From Firmicutes bacterium UBA3553 (lineage in GTDB: Bacteria; Bacillota; Clostridia; Tissierellales; Sedimentibacteraceae), in assembly GCA_002381185.1 (NCBI GenBank), contig DFOA01000030.1, positions 2,180 to 27,799 of the forward strand: a stretch of 25,620 nucleotides of DNA, read 5' to 3'. The notes below the pieces were generated by a model that was not told the DNA's origin, ran no database searches, and worked only from the letters and a program-made list of their open reading frames with translations. The translations under genes were made by a program, and so were the position numbers. Position 1 is the first letter of the stretch; each line of letters begins with the position of its first letter. Below are positions 5,342-12,215 of this stretch, piece by piece.

Positions 5342-6376
5342 ATGGCTAAACAAAAGAAAAGAGCTGACGGACGGTATTGTAAAAATATAACACTTGGAAG
5401 GAATGACGATGGAAGCCTCAAGCGAAAAATGATTTATGCTAATACCCAAAAAGAGCTAGAGTTAAAAGTAGCCGAATTGTTATTACAGGTTGATAAGGGC
5501 ACAATTATTGATGATAAAAACAAAACAGTCGGTAAATGGGCAGATGAATGGCTAGAAGCATATACTTCTAATTTTAAAGAAAGCACTAAAACTAATCATA
5601 AAAGAATGATAAATAAATATATTAAACCAAATTTCAAAGACATACGTTTAAAGGATTTAAAGCAATATCAGGTACAAAAAGCATTGAACGATATTAAAGC
5701 TGCAAGTGTTCCGCAAAATTTTTTAACCACGCTTAATAAAATATTAGATAGCGCAGTTGAAAATGATATGATAATTAAAAATGTGGCCAAAAAACTGTCG
5801 GTTAAACGATATGAGGTAGAAGCAAAAGTTCCGTTAACCAACGAACAAATAAATATTATAGAAAATACGGATTTTATACTGCAGGATATTTGTGTTTTTT
5901 TAATATATACAGGATTGCGCATCAGCGAATTAATTAATCTTGTGTGGTCTGATATTAATTTGAAGAAGCTCGCTATTAAAATACATGGTGATGTTAAGAC
6001 TGCAAAGAGCAATAGAACAATCCCAATATTTGAGCCAACTCTCAAGATATTAAAAAAGTTTGACAAAAATAGAATCAAAAACATAGACGCCAAATCAGAT
6101 TATGTATTCTTGATTAATGGTGTAAAATGTAGCATAAGCGATTTAAGCAATAAAAGATATGAGTGTTGTGAAACTGTTGGCTTTGACTTTACGTATCATC
6201 AGCTACGTCATACATTCGCGACTATATGCTATAATGCCAAAGTAGATATCAAACAAGCCCAAGAATGGCTTGGACATGCTTCTTTTAGCACAACAATGGA
6301 TATTTATACCCACCTCGACGAACAAAATAAAAAGAATGCCACTTCGAAAATTAAAAAATATCTGAAATCCATCTGA
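5342..6376 (+). CDS. int: Tyrosine recombinase, phage integrase family
   Basis: A 344-residue protein with ATG behind GAAGGAGGATAGC. An N-terminal arm-binding segment (1-55, ending KELELKVAELLLQV) and a SAM-like core-binding domain (62-155) precede the catalytic domain (165-335). All catalytic residues are visible: R193 (GLRISEL), a lysine in the beta-hairpin (K219/K222), H286 and R289 (HQLRH), H312 (LGHASF) and nucleophile Y322 (MDIYTH). It appears intact. It is the last gene of the element on this side, so the attachment site should be close downstream. It is 15 bp from the HExxH gene and probably shares the repressor promoter. Confidence 0.93.
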   Translation: MAKQKKRADGRYCKNITLGRNDDGSLKRKMIYANTQKELELKVAELLLQVDKGTIIDDKNKTVGKWADEWLEAYTSNFKESTKTNHKRMINKYIKPNFKDIRLKDLKQYQVQKALNDIKAASVPQNFLTTLNKILDSAVENDMIIKNVAKKLSVKRYEVEAKVPLTNEQINIIENTDFILQDICVFLIYTGLRISELINLVWSDINLKKLAIKIHGDVKTAKSNRTIPIFEPTLKILKKFDKNRIKNIDAKSDYVFLINGVKCSISDLSNKRYECCETVGFDFTYHQLRHTFATICYNAKVDIKQAQEWLGHASFSTTMDIYTHLDEQNKKNATSKIKKYLKSI

Positions 6377-6391
6377 CAACATATTGACAAC
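6374..6391 (+). repeat. Direct repeats TGACAAC at the integrase 3' end
   Basis: TGACAAC occurs at 6374-6380 (overlapping the integrase stop) and 6385-6391, 11 bp apart, with an inverted TTGTCA at 6490-6495. Paired repeats beside an integrase gene are often arm-type Int or Xis binding sites. No attachment core can be named because the other end of the element is outside the window. The rest of 6392-6571 is AT-rich and holds nothing else I recognise. Confidence 0.35.
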
Positions 6392-6571
6392 AACGTATAA
6401 GAGAAAATAGCCAAGAATATAAGGTATATACAATTCGATTTCCTGTTGGTATTTCAATAACTATTCAAAATAACATGTATATTTCGATACTTGTCAAATA
6501 ACCCCTTAAAAATTCTATGTAATTTTTTGATTCTTCAATATTCATAATAAACTTATTCTTGAGCATATTAA

Positions 6572-6704
6572 GAACAATAGATGAACAATTGCTGAACGGT
6601 TGGTGAACAATTGCTGAGCTATAGGTAAACAATTGTTGCAATGTGCCTCCGGCACATTGTATTCAATTGTTCAGCAATGTTCAGCTAAAGTTCAGTTATC
6701 ATTC
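6572..6704. repeat. Helically phased 11-bp repeat array mirrored around a perfect hairpin
   Basis: Six tandem 11-mers start at 6572, 6583, 6594, 6605, 6616 and 6627; the best match is GAACAATTGCT, and GAAC degrades to GAGC and AAAC in the last two. They are followed by CAATGTGCC-TCC-GGCACATTG (6639-6659), a perfect 9-bp stem. Inverted units then appear (GTTC at 6669, 6679, 6690 and ATTC at 6701). The inverted units sit at mirror positions of the left units about centre 6649, so the stretch forms one long imperfect palindrome. It ends about 14 bp before the transporter start codon. It is not a T-box, riboswitch or CRISPR array that I recognise. Confidence 0.8.
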
Positions 6705-6717
6705 AAAGGGTGATGTT

Positions 6718-7572
6718 ATGAACAAAAAAACCAGATCAATACTATTAATGCTGTTTTCTGCATTTACTTTTTCATCAATGCAAATAATTGTAAAACTTCT
6801 GCCGGACATACCTTTGATGGAAAAAGTATTTTTCAGGAATTTTATAAGCCTGGTAATATCTTATATTATTCTCAAAAAAAATAATTTAAGTTATTTCGGA
6901 AATAAAGAAAACAGAAAATATCTGTTCCTCCGATACTTATTCGGGTTTACAGGCATTGTACTGTTTTTTTATGCCACAACACAAATGTTGGCAGCTGACG
7001 CTGCCATACTGAATAAACTGTCTCCGGTTTTTGTAATAATTCTTGCTCACTGCTTTCTTAAAGAAAAAGTTAATAAAACAAAAATTATTGTTCTGATAAT
7101 ATCGATATTAGGGTCATTACTAGTTATAAAACCCCAATTTAATTCATCAATGCTTCCTGCCGCGGCAGGTTTCGTATCAGCCGTGCTTTCAGGAGCAGCC
7201 TATGTTTTTATCACAAAAATAGGCACCAATGAAAGTATTTATACAACTGTTTTTTATTTCTCACTTTTATCATCTTTAAGCTGCATTCCTTTTTTTGCTG
7301 TAAATTTTGTAATTCCAAATCTATATGAGCTTTTTATGCTCATTTCACTGGGAATACTTGCAGCTTTTGGTCAAATAGCATTGACTTCTGCATACAACGG
7401 ATGTGAGGCATCAGAAGTTTCAATTTACGATTATTCAAATATTATTTTTTCTTCTTTGCTTGGATATTTGTTTTTATCAGAAATTCCCGATATATTCAGC
7501 ATAATGGGAGGCTTCTTAATATTGTCTGCTTCCGTTATTTTATATATTCAAACAAAAAAGAACAGAAATTAA
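6718..7572 (+). CDS. EamA/DMT-superfamily membrane transporter
   Basis: A 284-residue membrane protein from ATG 6718, which has AAAGGGTGATGTT upstream. The frame is open back to a GTG at 6643, but that lies in the central hairpin with no ribosome site. About ten hydrophobic segments in two EamA halves are visible. The first half has the usual FFRNFISLVISY and ATTQMLAADAAILNKLSPVF motifs; the second repeats the plan (FVSAVLSGAAYVFITKIGTN, then SAYNGCEASEVSIYDYSNII). Such proteins mostly export metabolites or amino acids; the substrate here is unknown. It is convergent with, and overlaps by 4 bp, an Lrp/AsnC regulator. Whether the upstream palindrome regulates it is unknown. Confidence 0.85.
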   Translation: MNKKTRSILLMLFSAFTFSSMQIIVKLLPDIPLMEKVFFRNFISLVISYIILKKNNLSYFGNKENRKYLFLRYLFGFTGIVLFFYATTQMLAADAAILNKLSPVFVIILAHCFLKEKVNKTKIIVLIISILGSLLVIKPQFNSSMLPAAAGFVSAVLSGAAYVFITKIGTNESIYTTVFYFSLLSSLSCIPFFAVNFVIPNLYELFMLISLGILAAFGQIALTSAYNGCEASEVSIYDYSNIIFSSLLGYLFLSEIPDIFSIMGGFLILSASVILYIQTKKNRN

Positions 7573-7994
7573 ATTTCCTTGCCTTCTATAGGGCTTGACA
7601 TTATTATATAAGTTTCAGTATTGCCGTAAAATTGTATTTTACCCACAAGTTCCTCTAAATGAGTCATTTCTCTTAAATACGCCTTCATGATCATGCTGTG
7701 AGGCCCTGTGACGTGGTGGCATTCAACTATTTCTTCAGCTCCATTTGCAAACTCAAGGAAGTTTTCCTGCTTTTCAGGCTTTATTGACGCATTAATAAGC
7801 ACACATATAGGCTTGCCCACCTTTTCATTATTTATTACAGCCTTGTACCTCTCAATTACACCGTCATCTTCAAGCCTCTTAACTCTTTCAGCTACTGCCG
7901 GGGGACTTAAAGACACCTCTTTGCCTAATTCTTTCATTGAAATTCTTCCATCTTGCTGTAAAATGCTGATAATTTTATAATCTGTCTGGTCCAT
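7569..7994 (-). CDS. Lrp/AsnC-family transcriptional regulator
   Basis: A 141-residue protein with ATG behind GGGAGAACA. Residues 4-62 are the Lrp HTH (DYKIISILQQDGRISMKELG, then KEVSLSPPAVAERVKRLEDD GVIERYKAV). Residues 65-141 are the RAM/ligand-binding domain with the GxxD-type turn replaced by a VTGPHSMIMKAYL stretch. It senses an amino acid or related effector by family precedent. It is convergent with the transporter, their stop codons overlapping. It could control the carboxyltransferase gene on the other side of the 466-bp intergenic region; that is inference. Confidence 0.9.
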   Translation of the reverse strand: MDQTDYKIISILQQDGRISMKELGKEVSLSPPAVAERVKRLEDDGVIERYKAVINNEKVGKPICVLINASIKPEKQENFLEFANGAEEIVECHHVTGPHSMIMKAYLREMTHLEELVGKIQFYGNTETYIIMSSPIEGKEI

Positions 7995-8263
7995 TGTTCT
8001 CCCGCCTTGTTTTATTAGTTATATTTCAAAAACTTCTTTTTATATTCTTGTATTTTGTAAAAAACTCTTATCTAAATTATGTACAAATACATTTTGCCAT
8101 GTTATTATACTATCAAAAGTTAAAATATGCAAGATATATTAAATAATTTGATTCAAATAATAGTTTTACTATCAAAATATTTTATTTTCAAATTATTGTA
8201 TACAACCTACTTTATGTATGTTATTATGTCATAAGTGTATTGCTTATTGTTTTGCTTCACACC

Positions 8264-8325
8264 GATACAATAAATACAGCAGATAAAGAGTCTGTCTTTG
8301 TTTTCATTATCGTATTTATTATATC
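8264..8325. repeat. Imperfect long hairpin in the intergenic region 7995-8460
   Basis: GATACAATAAATAC (8264-8277) and GTATTTATTATATC (8312-8325) are inverted repeats matching at 13 of 14 positions. Inside them AAAGA-GTCTG-TCTTT forms a second small stem. No T-run follows on either strand, so it does not look like a terminator. The rest of the 466-bp gap between the Lrp gene and the carboxyltransferase is very AT-rich. It must contain both divergent promoters, but no consensus pair stands out. No riboswitch or T-box motif was seen. Confidence 0.55.
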
Positions 8326-8460
8326 ATACATACATAAACGGATTCAAGAAAAAGCTTAGTGTGATATGCTGAACGATTTAATTTTACAATTTTATTCGAT
8401 ATTAAATAATATTAGTTTTTAATGATAATAATATTAAAGAATTATTTAAGTGGAGGAAAT

Positions 8461-9813
8461 ATGTCTAAACTAAAAATTACCGAAACATCTCTTAGGGATG
8501 GGCATCAATCATTGATTGCAACAAGGTTAACTACGGACGAAATGTTACCTATACTGAAAGAAATGGATAACGCCGGATTTTATTCAATGGAAGTTTGGGG
8601 CGGTGCAACATTTGATACAGCCTTAAGATTTCTGAACGAAGATCCTTGGGAAAGACTCAGAAAAATAAGAGCAAACGTTAAAAACACCAAACTTCAAATG
8701 CTTTCCAGAGGACAAAACCTGCTGGGATATAAAAATTATTCTGACGATCTTGTGGAAAAATTTTTAAAAAACGCAATTTATGAAGGAATTGACATTGTAA
8801 GAATATTTGATGCACTGAACGACATCCGTAATCTTCAAAAATCTATGGAAGTAATAAAAAAAGAAGGAGCGCACTGCCAATGTGCAATATCCTACACCAT
8901 AAGCCCAGTTCATACAACCGAATATTATTTAAATTTAATTAAGGAATTTGAAAACGCAGGAGCAGATTCAATATGCATAAAGGATATGTCCGGAATTCTT
9001 CTGCCTTATGAAACATATAATCTTGTAAAAGCAATAAAAGAGGTCACAAAACTTCCTGTGGAGTTCCACACGCATTGCACAAGCGGCGTAGCTCAAATGT
9101 CAATGTTAAAAGCAGTAGAAGCAGGAATTGATATAGTCGATACAGCGATATCACCTTTATCGTCTGGAACATCTCAGCCGGCTACAGAATCACTTGCTTT
9201 AAGCTTAATAGGAACAGAAAGAGATCCCGGACTCAATCTGGACAGCTTAAATAATGCTGCCGATTACTTTAAAGATGTTATGAAAAAATACCAGGATGAC
9301 GGCACATACAACATCAAAGTATTGATGACTGAACCTAAGACACTTCAGTATCAAATACCCGGAGGAATGCTTTCAAACCTTATATTCCAAATGAAATCAT
9401 TAAACGCAAGCGATAAATATGAAGCAGTCCTTGCAGAAGTTCCTAAGGTAAGAGAAGACTTGGGATTCCCGCCTCTTGTAACTCCTATGAGTCAGATGGT
9501 AGGAGCTCAGGCAGTGTTCAATGTTATATCAGGTGGAAGATACAAAATTATTCCTACAGAAATTAAAAATTATGTAAAAGGATTGTACGGAAGGCCTGCA
9601 GCCCCAATATCTGATGAAATTAGGAAAAAAATAATCGGGGATGACGAAGTTATAACAATACGTCCTGCGGATTTACTTACGGACGAATATGAAAAGCTTA
9701 AAGCAGAAGTAGGCCGCCTGGCTAAATCAGAGCAGGATGTACTGTCCTATGCATTGTTCCCTCAGGTAGCAAAGGATTTTTTTGAGAAAAGAAACAACCT
9801 TTTATTAGTCTAA
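8461..9813 (+). CDS. oadA: Carboxyltransferase subunit (transcarboxylase 5S / oxaloacetate decarboxylase alpha type)
   Basis: A 450-residue protein from ATG 8461 behind GTGGAGGAAAT; an upstream in-frame ATG at 8422 has no ribosome site. It is a TIM-barrel DRE/HMGL-like carboxyltransferase: ETSLRDGHQSLIATRL at the N-terminus, RGQNLLGYKNY, the metal/lysine region CIKDMSGILLPY with the carbamylatable lysine, and the metal site FHTHCTSG. The C-terminal PYC-OADA domain (LGFPPLVTPMSQMVGAQAVF, then YVKGLYGRPAAPIS) is present. There is no biotinyl-lysine domain, so the biotin carrier must be a separate protein, as in transcarboxylase or multi-subunit decarboxylases; none is in the window. It moves carboxyl groups between biotin and pyruvate/oxaloacetate. 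It is monocistronic with a strong terminator. Confidence 0.88.
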   Translation: MSKLKITETSLRDGHQSLIATRLTTDEMLPILKEMDNAGFYSMEVWGGATFDTALRFLNEDPWERLRKIRANVKNTKLQMLSRGQNLLGYKNYSDDLVEKFLKNAIYEGIDIVRIFDALNDIRNLQKSMEVIKKEGAHCQCAISYTISPVHTTEYYLNLIKEFENAGADSICIKDMSGILLPYETYNLVKAIKEVTKLPVEFHTHCTSGVAQMSMLKAVEAGIDIVDTAISPLSSGTSQPATESLALSLIGTERDPGLNLDSLNNAADYFKDVMKKYQDDGTYNIKVLMTEPKTLQYQIPGGMLSNLIFQMKSLNASDKYEAVLAEVPKVREDLGFPPLVTPMSQMVGAQAVFNVISGGRYKIIPTEIKNYVKGLYGRPAAPISDEIRKKIIGDDEVITIRPADLLTDEYEKLKAEVGRLAKSEQDVLSYALFPQVAKDFFEKRNNLLLV

Positions 9814-9817
9814 TTAA

Positions 9818-9870
9818 ATCATAAAAACTCTCTGCAAATAACTATACAGAGAGTTTTTATGATGCTTTTT
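9818..9870 (+). terminator. Intrinsic terminator after the carboxyltransferase
   Basis: ATCATAAAAACTCTCTG (9818-9834) pairs perfectly over 17 bp with 9847-9863 around a 12-nt loop, and GCTTTTTT follows. The stem begins 5 bp after the stop codon. Confidence 0.92.
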
Positions 9871-10017
9871 TATTATATTCTCATAGAAATATACTTATAG
9901 ATTGCTATAATCAATTTTTTTAATGTGCATATATTAATATTGAATAAAAATAAACTCACCTAAAACATGACTTCATTGTTTGACAAAAAAGAATTTAATG
10001 GAGGTCAACGAATAAAT

Positions 10018-11469
10018 ATGTCCAAACACCGCAAAAAAATTGATAATATAAATAAATTGCAATTTTTTCCTCTTACACCTGTTATTACTGTCCCATCGCA
10101 TATTATAGTTCATTTAGGCGCTCCTGATGAAGAAGCTGAAAACGTGGACGTTCCTTTTATAGATTATATAAAAAATGTCGCATCAAGTGAATTATATCCA
10201 ACATGGCCTGAAAAAGCCTTAAGGGCAAATATACATGCTATAGTGTCGATTGCAATGAACAGAATATTTACGGAGTGGTACAGGTCCAGAGGATATAATT
10301 TTGATATTACTAATTCTACACAGTTTGATCAGTCATATGTATATAATAGAGGTATATACGAGCCCATCAGCTTAATTGCAGATGAAATATTCACCCAGTA
10401 CATCGTAAGAGAAGGGCAGGTTCAGCCCTTATTTGCACAATTTTGCGACGGCAGGATATCTCAGTGTAACGGTTTATATCAATGGGGAACAGTAGAACTG
10501 GCAGACCAGGGATATACTACGCTGGAAATTTTGAGGTATTATTACGGAGAAGATGTAAACATAGTTACGGATGCACCTGTTGGAGGTGTTGAACCCACAT
10601 ATCCGGGAGAGCCTTTGAATCCCGGCAGCTCAAATTTAGATGTATTAAGAATGCAATTTTACCTAAACAGAATAAAAGTAAACTTTCCTGCAATTCCACA
10701 AATCTTCCCATTAGATGGGTATTACGGCGAAAATACGGAAGCTGCCGTAAGAACATTCCAGAGAACATTCAATTTGCCCGAGACCGGCATAATTGATCAA
10801 TCAACCTGGTATAGAATAACCAATATTTACGGAGCCGTTACAAAACTGTCGGAATTAGCTTCTGAAGGTATTCAGCTAAGCCAATGGGCAGATATCAGTT
10901 CTGAAGTCTATCTCGAAGGTGATGTCCGTCCTGGAGTTGAAATCATACAATATGGTTTAGAAGTGCTGAGTACATATTACCCAACCATACCCGATGTGGC
11001 AATCACAGGAATATTCGACTCACAAACAAGAGATGCTATTATTGCATTTCAAAAAACAATGAATCTGCCGCCTACCGGAAATATAACCCCAGAAACCTAC
11101 AGAATCTTATATGACAATGTATACGGCATACTTGACACTCTCCCTCCCGAAGCTATATACCTGCCATACCTGAGGTGGACCGGCATAGTATATGGTCTGG
11201 GGCATGAATCCCCGGTTGTATATCTCATCCAGGAAATGCTTTCATATATTTCCCTGATAATCCCTGCCATACCTACAATCGAGTCTAACGGAATTTACGA
11301 CGAAGCTACTGAGGAGGCTGTACGGGCATTTCAAAATGTGGAGGGTATAGAACCAACTGGAGCCGTAGATGAGGAAACCTGGTACAAAATTGAGGATGTA
11401 TACAGACGCCAGAGATTCGGTAATGTGGGAACAAATTTATTTACGGATATAGCTAAGCCAAGTTTATAA
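10018..11469 (+). CDS. SpoIID-like protein with three peptidoglycan-binding domains
   Basis: A 483-residue protein taken from ATG 10018. GGAGG lies 13 nt upstream, a little long; the frame is open to ATG 9967, which has no ribosome site. Residues 44-183 look like a SpoIID/LytB-type domain (KNVASSELYPTWPEKALRAN, then YNFDITNSTQFDQSYVYNRG and LYQWGTVELADQGYTTLEIL). Three PG_binding_1 modules follow at about 206-272, 305-370 and 395-465, each with a DGYYGENTEAAVRTFQ- or TGxxDxxTW-type pattern. There is no signal peptide or membrane anchor, which suggests action inside the sporangium or non-classical export. It probably binds or remodels spore or cell-wall peptidoglycan. Similar proteins are frequent in clostridia. 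Confidence 0.8.
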   Translation: MSKHRKKIDNINKLQFFPLTPVITVPSHIIVHLGAPDEEAENVDVPFIDYIKNVASSELYPTWPEKALRANIHAIVSIAMNRIFTEWYRSRGYNFDITNSTQFDQSYVYNRGIYEPISLIADEIFTQYIVREGQVQPLFAQFCDGRISQCNGLYQWGTVELADQGYTTLEILRYYYGEDVNIVTDAPVGGVEPTYPGEPLNPGSSNLDVLRMQFYLNRIKVNFPAIPQIFPLDGYYGENTEAAVRTFQRTFNLPETGIIDQSTWYRITNIYGAVTKLSELASEGIQLSQWADISSEVYLEGDVRPGVEIIQYGLEVLSTYYPTIPDVAITGIFDSQTRDAIIAFQKTMNLPPTGNITPETYRILYDNVYGILDTLPPEAIYLPYLRWTGIVYGLGHESPVVYLIQEMLSYISLIIPAIPTIESNGIYDEATEEAVRAFQNVEGIEPTGAVDEETWYKIEDVYRRQRFGNVGTNLFTDIAKPSL

Positions 11470-11721
11470 TACTTTTAATTTCTCAGCCAAGTTATCAAAA
11501 TCTTCTGAACAATTTAAAAAGATTTTATTATTTGTGTTCAACATATGATGACTGGCGCAAGCACATTTACATCCATTAATTATTAATATTCCGTCATAAA
11601 ATACATGCTCCTTAATCGGTTCAAAATCAATTTCGGAATATTTAATAATTATCTCATTAACCAACTCAGTTCTATTATATTTTGGATTGCACCCACCGCA
11701 ATATTTTATGCCGATTTTCAT
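11464..11721 (-). CDS. Cysteine-rich CGGC-type small protein
   Basis: An 85-residue protein with six cysteines: C8 and C11 in YCGGCNPKYNR, C51, C53 and C55 in INGCKCACASHH, and C71. The paired motifs suggest metal or Fe-S binding or a thiol redox role, but I do not know a proven function. Similar CGGCNP proteins occur in anaerobic clostridia. It starts 6 bp after the NifU-C-like gene, and the site AAGGAA is weak, so translation is probably coupled. Its 3' end overlaps the convergent SpoIID-like gene by 6 bp. Confidence 0.7.
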   Translation of the reverse strand: MKIGIKYCGGCNPKYNRTELVNEIIIKYSEIDFEPIKEHVFYDGILIINGCKCACASHHMLNTNNKIFLNCSEDFDNLAEKLKVL

Positions 11722-11727
11722 AGTTGC

Positions 11728-12006
11728 CTATAGTTCCTTATTTAGAATTTTTTTTGCAAAATTAATTAAGTCATCACTTACATCGTTAACTAATACAACT
11801 TGCTCTACTTCGGATACGTATTTTTTTACTTCTTTTTCTATAATTGATTCAACTGTGAACTTAGCTGATGGGCAGCTGCCGCATTGTCCTGTAAGAGATA
11901 TTTCTAACGTTCCATTATCAAAAGAAATAACCCTTACGTTACCGTAATGCTTTAAAAGCTGCGGCCTTACATATTTTTCTAATACATCTTCTATTTTATC
12001 TATCAT
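11728..12006 (-). CDS. NifU C-terminal-domain (Nfu-type) Fe-S scaffold protein
   Basis: A 92-residue protein with ATG behind GAAGGAGATTGT. The chain is a single NifU-C domain (VLEKYVRPQLLKHYGNVRVI, then LTGQCGSCPSAKFTVESIIE) with the CxxC pair C42/C45 that holds a bridging 4Fe-4S cluster between two subunits. This family carries or repairs Fe-S clusters. It lies downstream of genes for PFOR and a 4Fe-4S dehydratase, which are heavy users of clusters; a supply role is plausible inference. It forms a two-gene unit with the CGGC protein. Confidence 0.88.
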   Translation of the reverse strand: MIDKIEDVLEKYVRPQLLKHYGNVRVISFDNGTLEISLTGQCGSCPSAKFTVESIIEKEVKKYVSEVEQVVLVNDVSDDLINFAKKILNKEL

Positions 12007-12020
12007 ACAATCTCCTTCCT

Positions 12021-12055
12021 AAAAAACATGCCTGGAACTGCTTTTAGGTTCCAGG
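12021..12055 (-). terminator. Intrinsic terminator after the alcohol dehydrogenase gene
   Basis: On the - strand CCTGGAAC (12055-12048) pairs with GTTCCAGG (12038-12031), then CATGTTTTTT follows. It separates the dehydrogenase operon from the NifU-C gene. Confidence 0.75.
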
Positions 12056-12084
12056 TTAATATTCTTAATTCTCAAAAAGGTCAA
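12056..12084 (-). promoter_or_regulatory. Candidate promoter for the NifU-C/CGGC genes
   Basis: On the - strand TTGACC (12084-12079), 17 bp, then TATTAA (12061-12056). The -10 abuts the terminator stem, so a transcript starting about 12049 would lack part of the hairpin and escape it. The rest of 12085-12215 shows only a loose CTGTCTG/CAGACAG inverted repeat. Confidence 0.4.
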
Positions 12085-12215
12085 AATCACAATTAACTTG
12101 CAATTTCAACCTCTTATTTTTATGCCTCTTATAATTTAGCCTGTTATTTTAACATTAAGCTGTCTGTCACTTCAGCATCTCTTTTTAAGAATTTCCTGCA
12201 GACAGTTCATTATTG

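Noticed and set aside
5668..6093. 141-codon open frame on the - strand across the integrase
   Set aside because: It is antisense to an intact integrase with all catalytic residues. Its hydrophobic look comes from reverse-complemented AT-rich codons.
6572..6704. CRISPR array
   Set aside because: Units are 11 bp with no unique spacers and they reverse orientation around a centre. No cas gene is nearby.
6643..6717. N-terminal extension of the transporter from GTG 6643
   Set aside because: It begins in the central hairpin with no ribosome site, while ATG 6718 has AAAGGGTGATGTT and starts exactly at the first membrane segment.
8003..8460. T-box or riboswitch leader before the carboxyltransferase
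   Set aside because: No T-box bulge sequence, terminator/antiterminator pair or known riboswitch core was seen.
9967..10017. Upstream ATG for the SpoIID-like protein
   Set aside because: No ribosome site precedes it, and the GGAGG lies between the two ATGs, favouring 10018.
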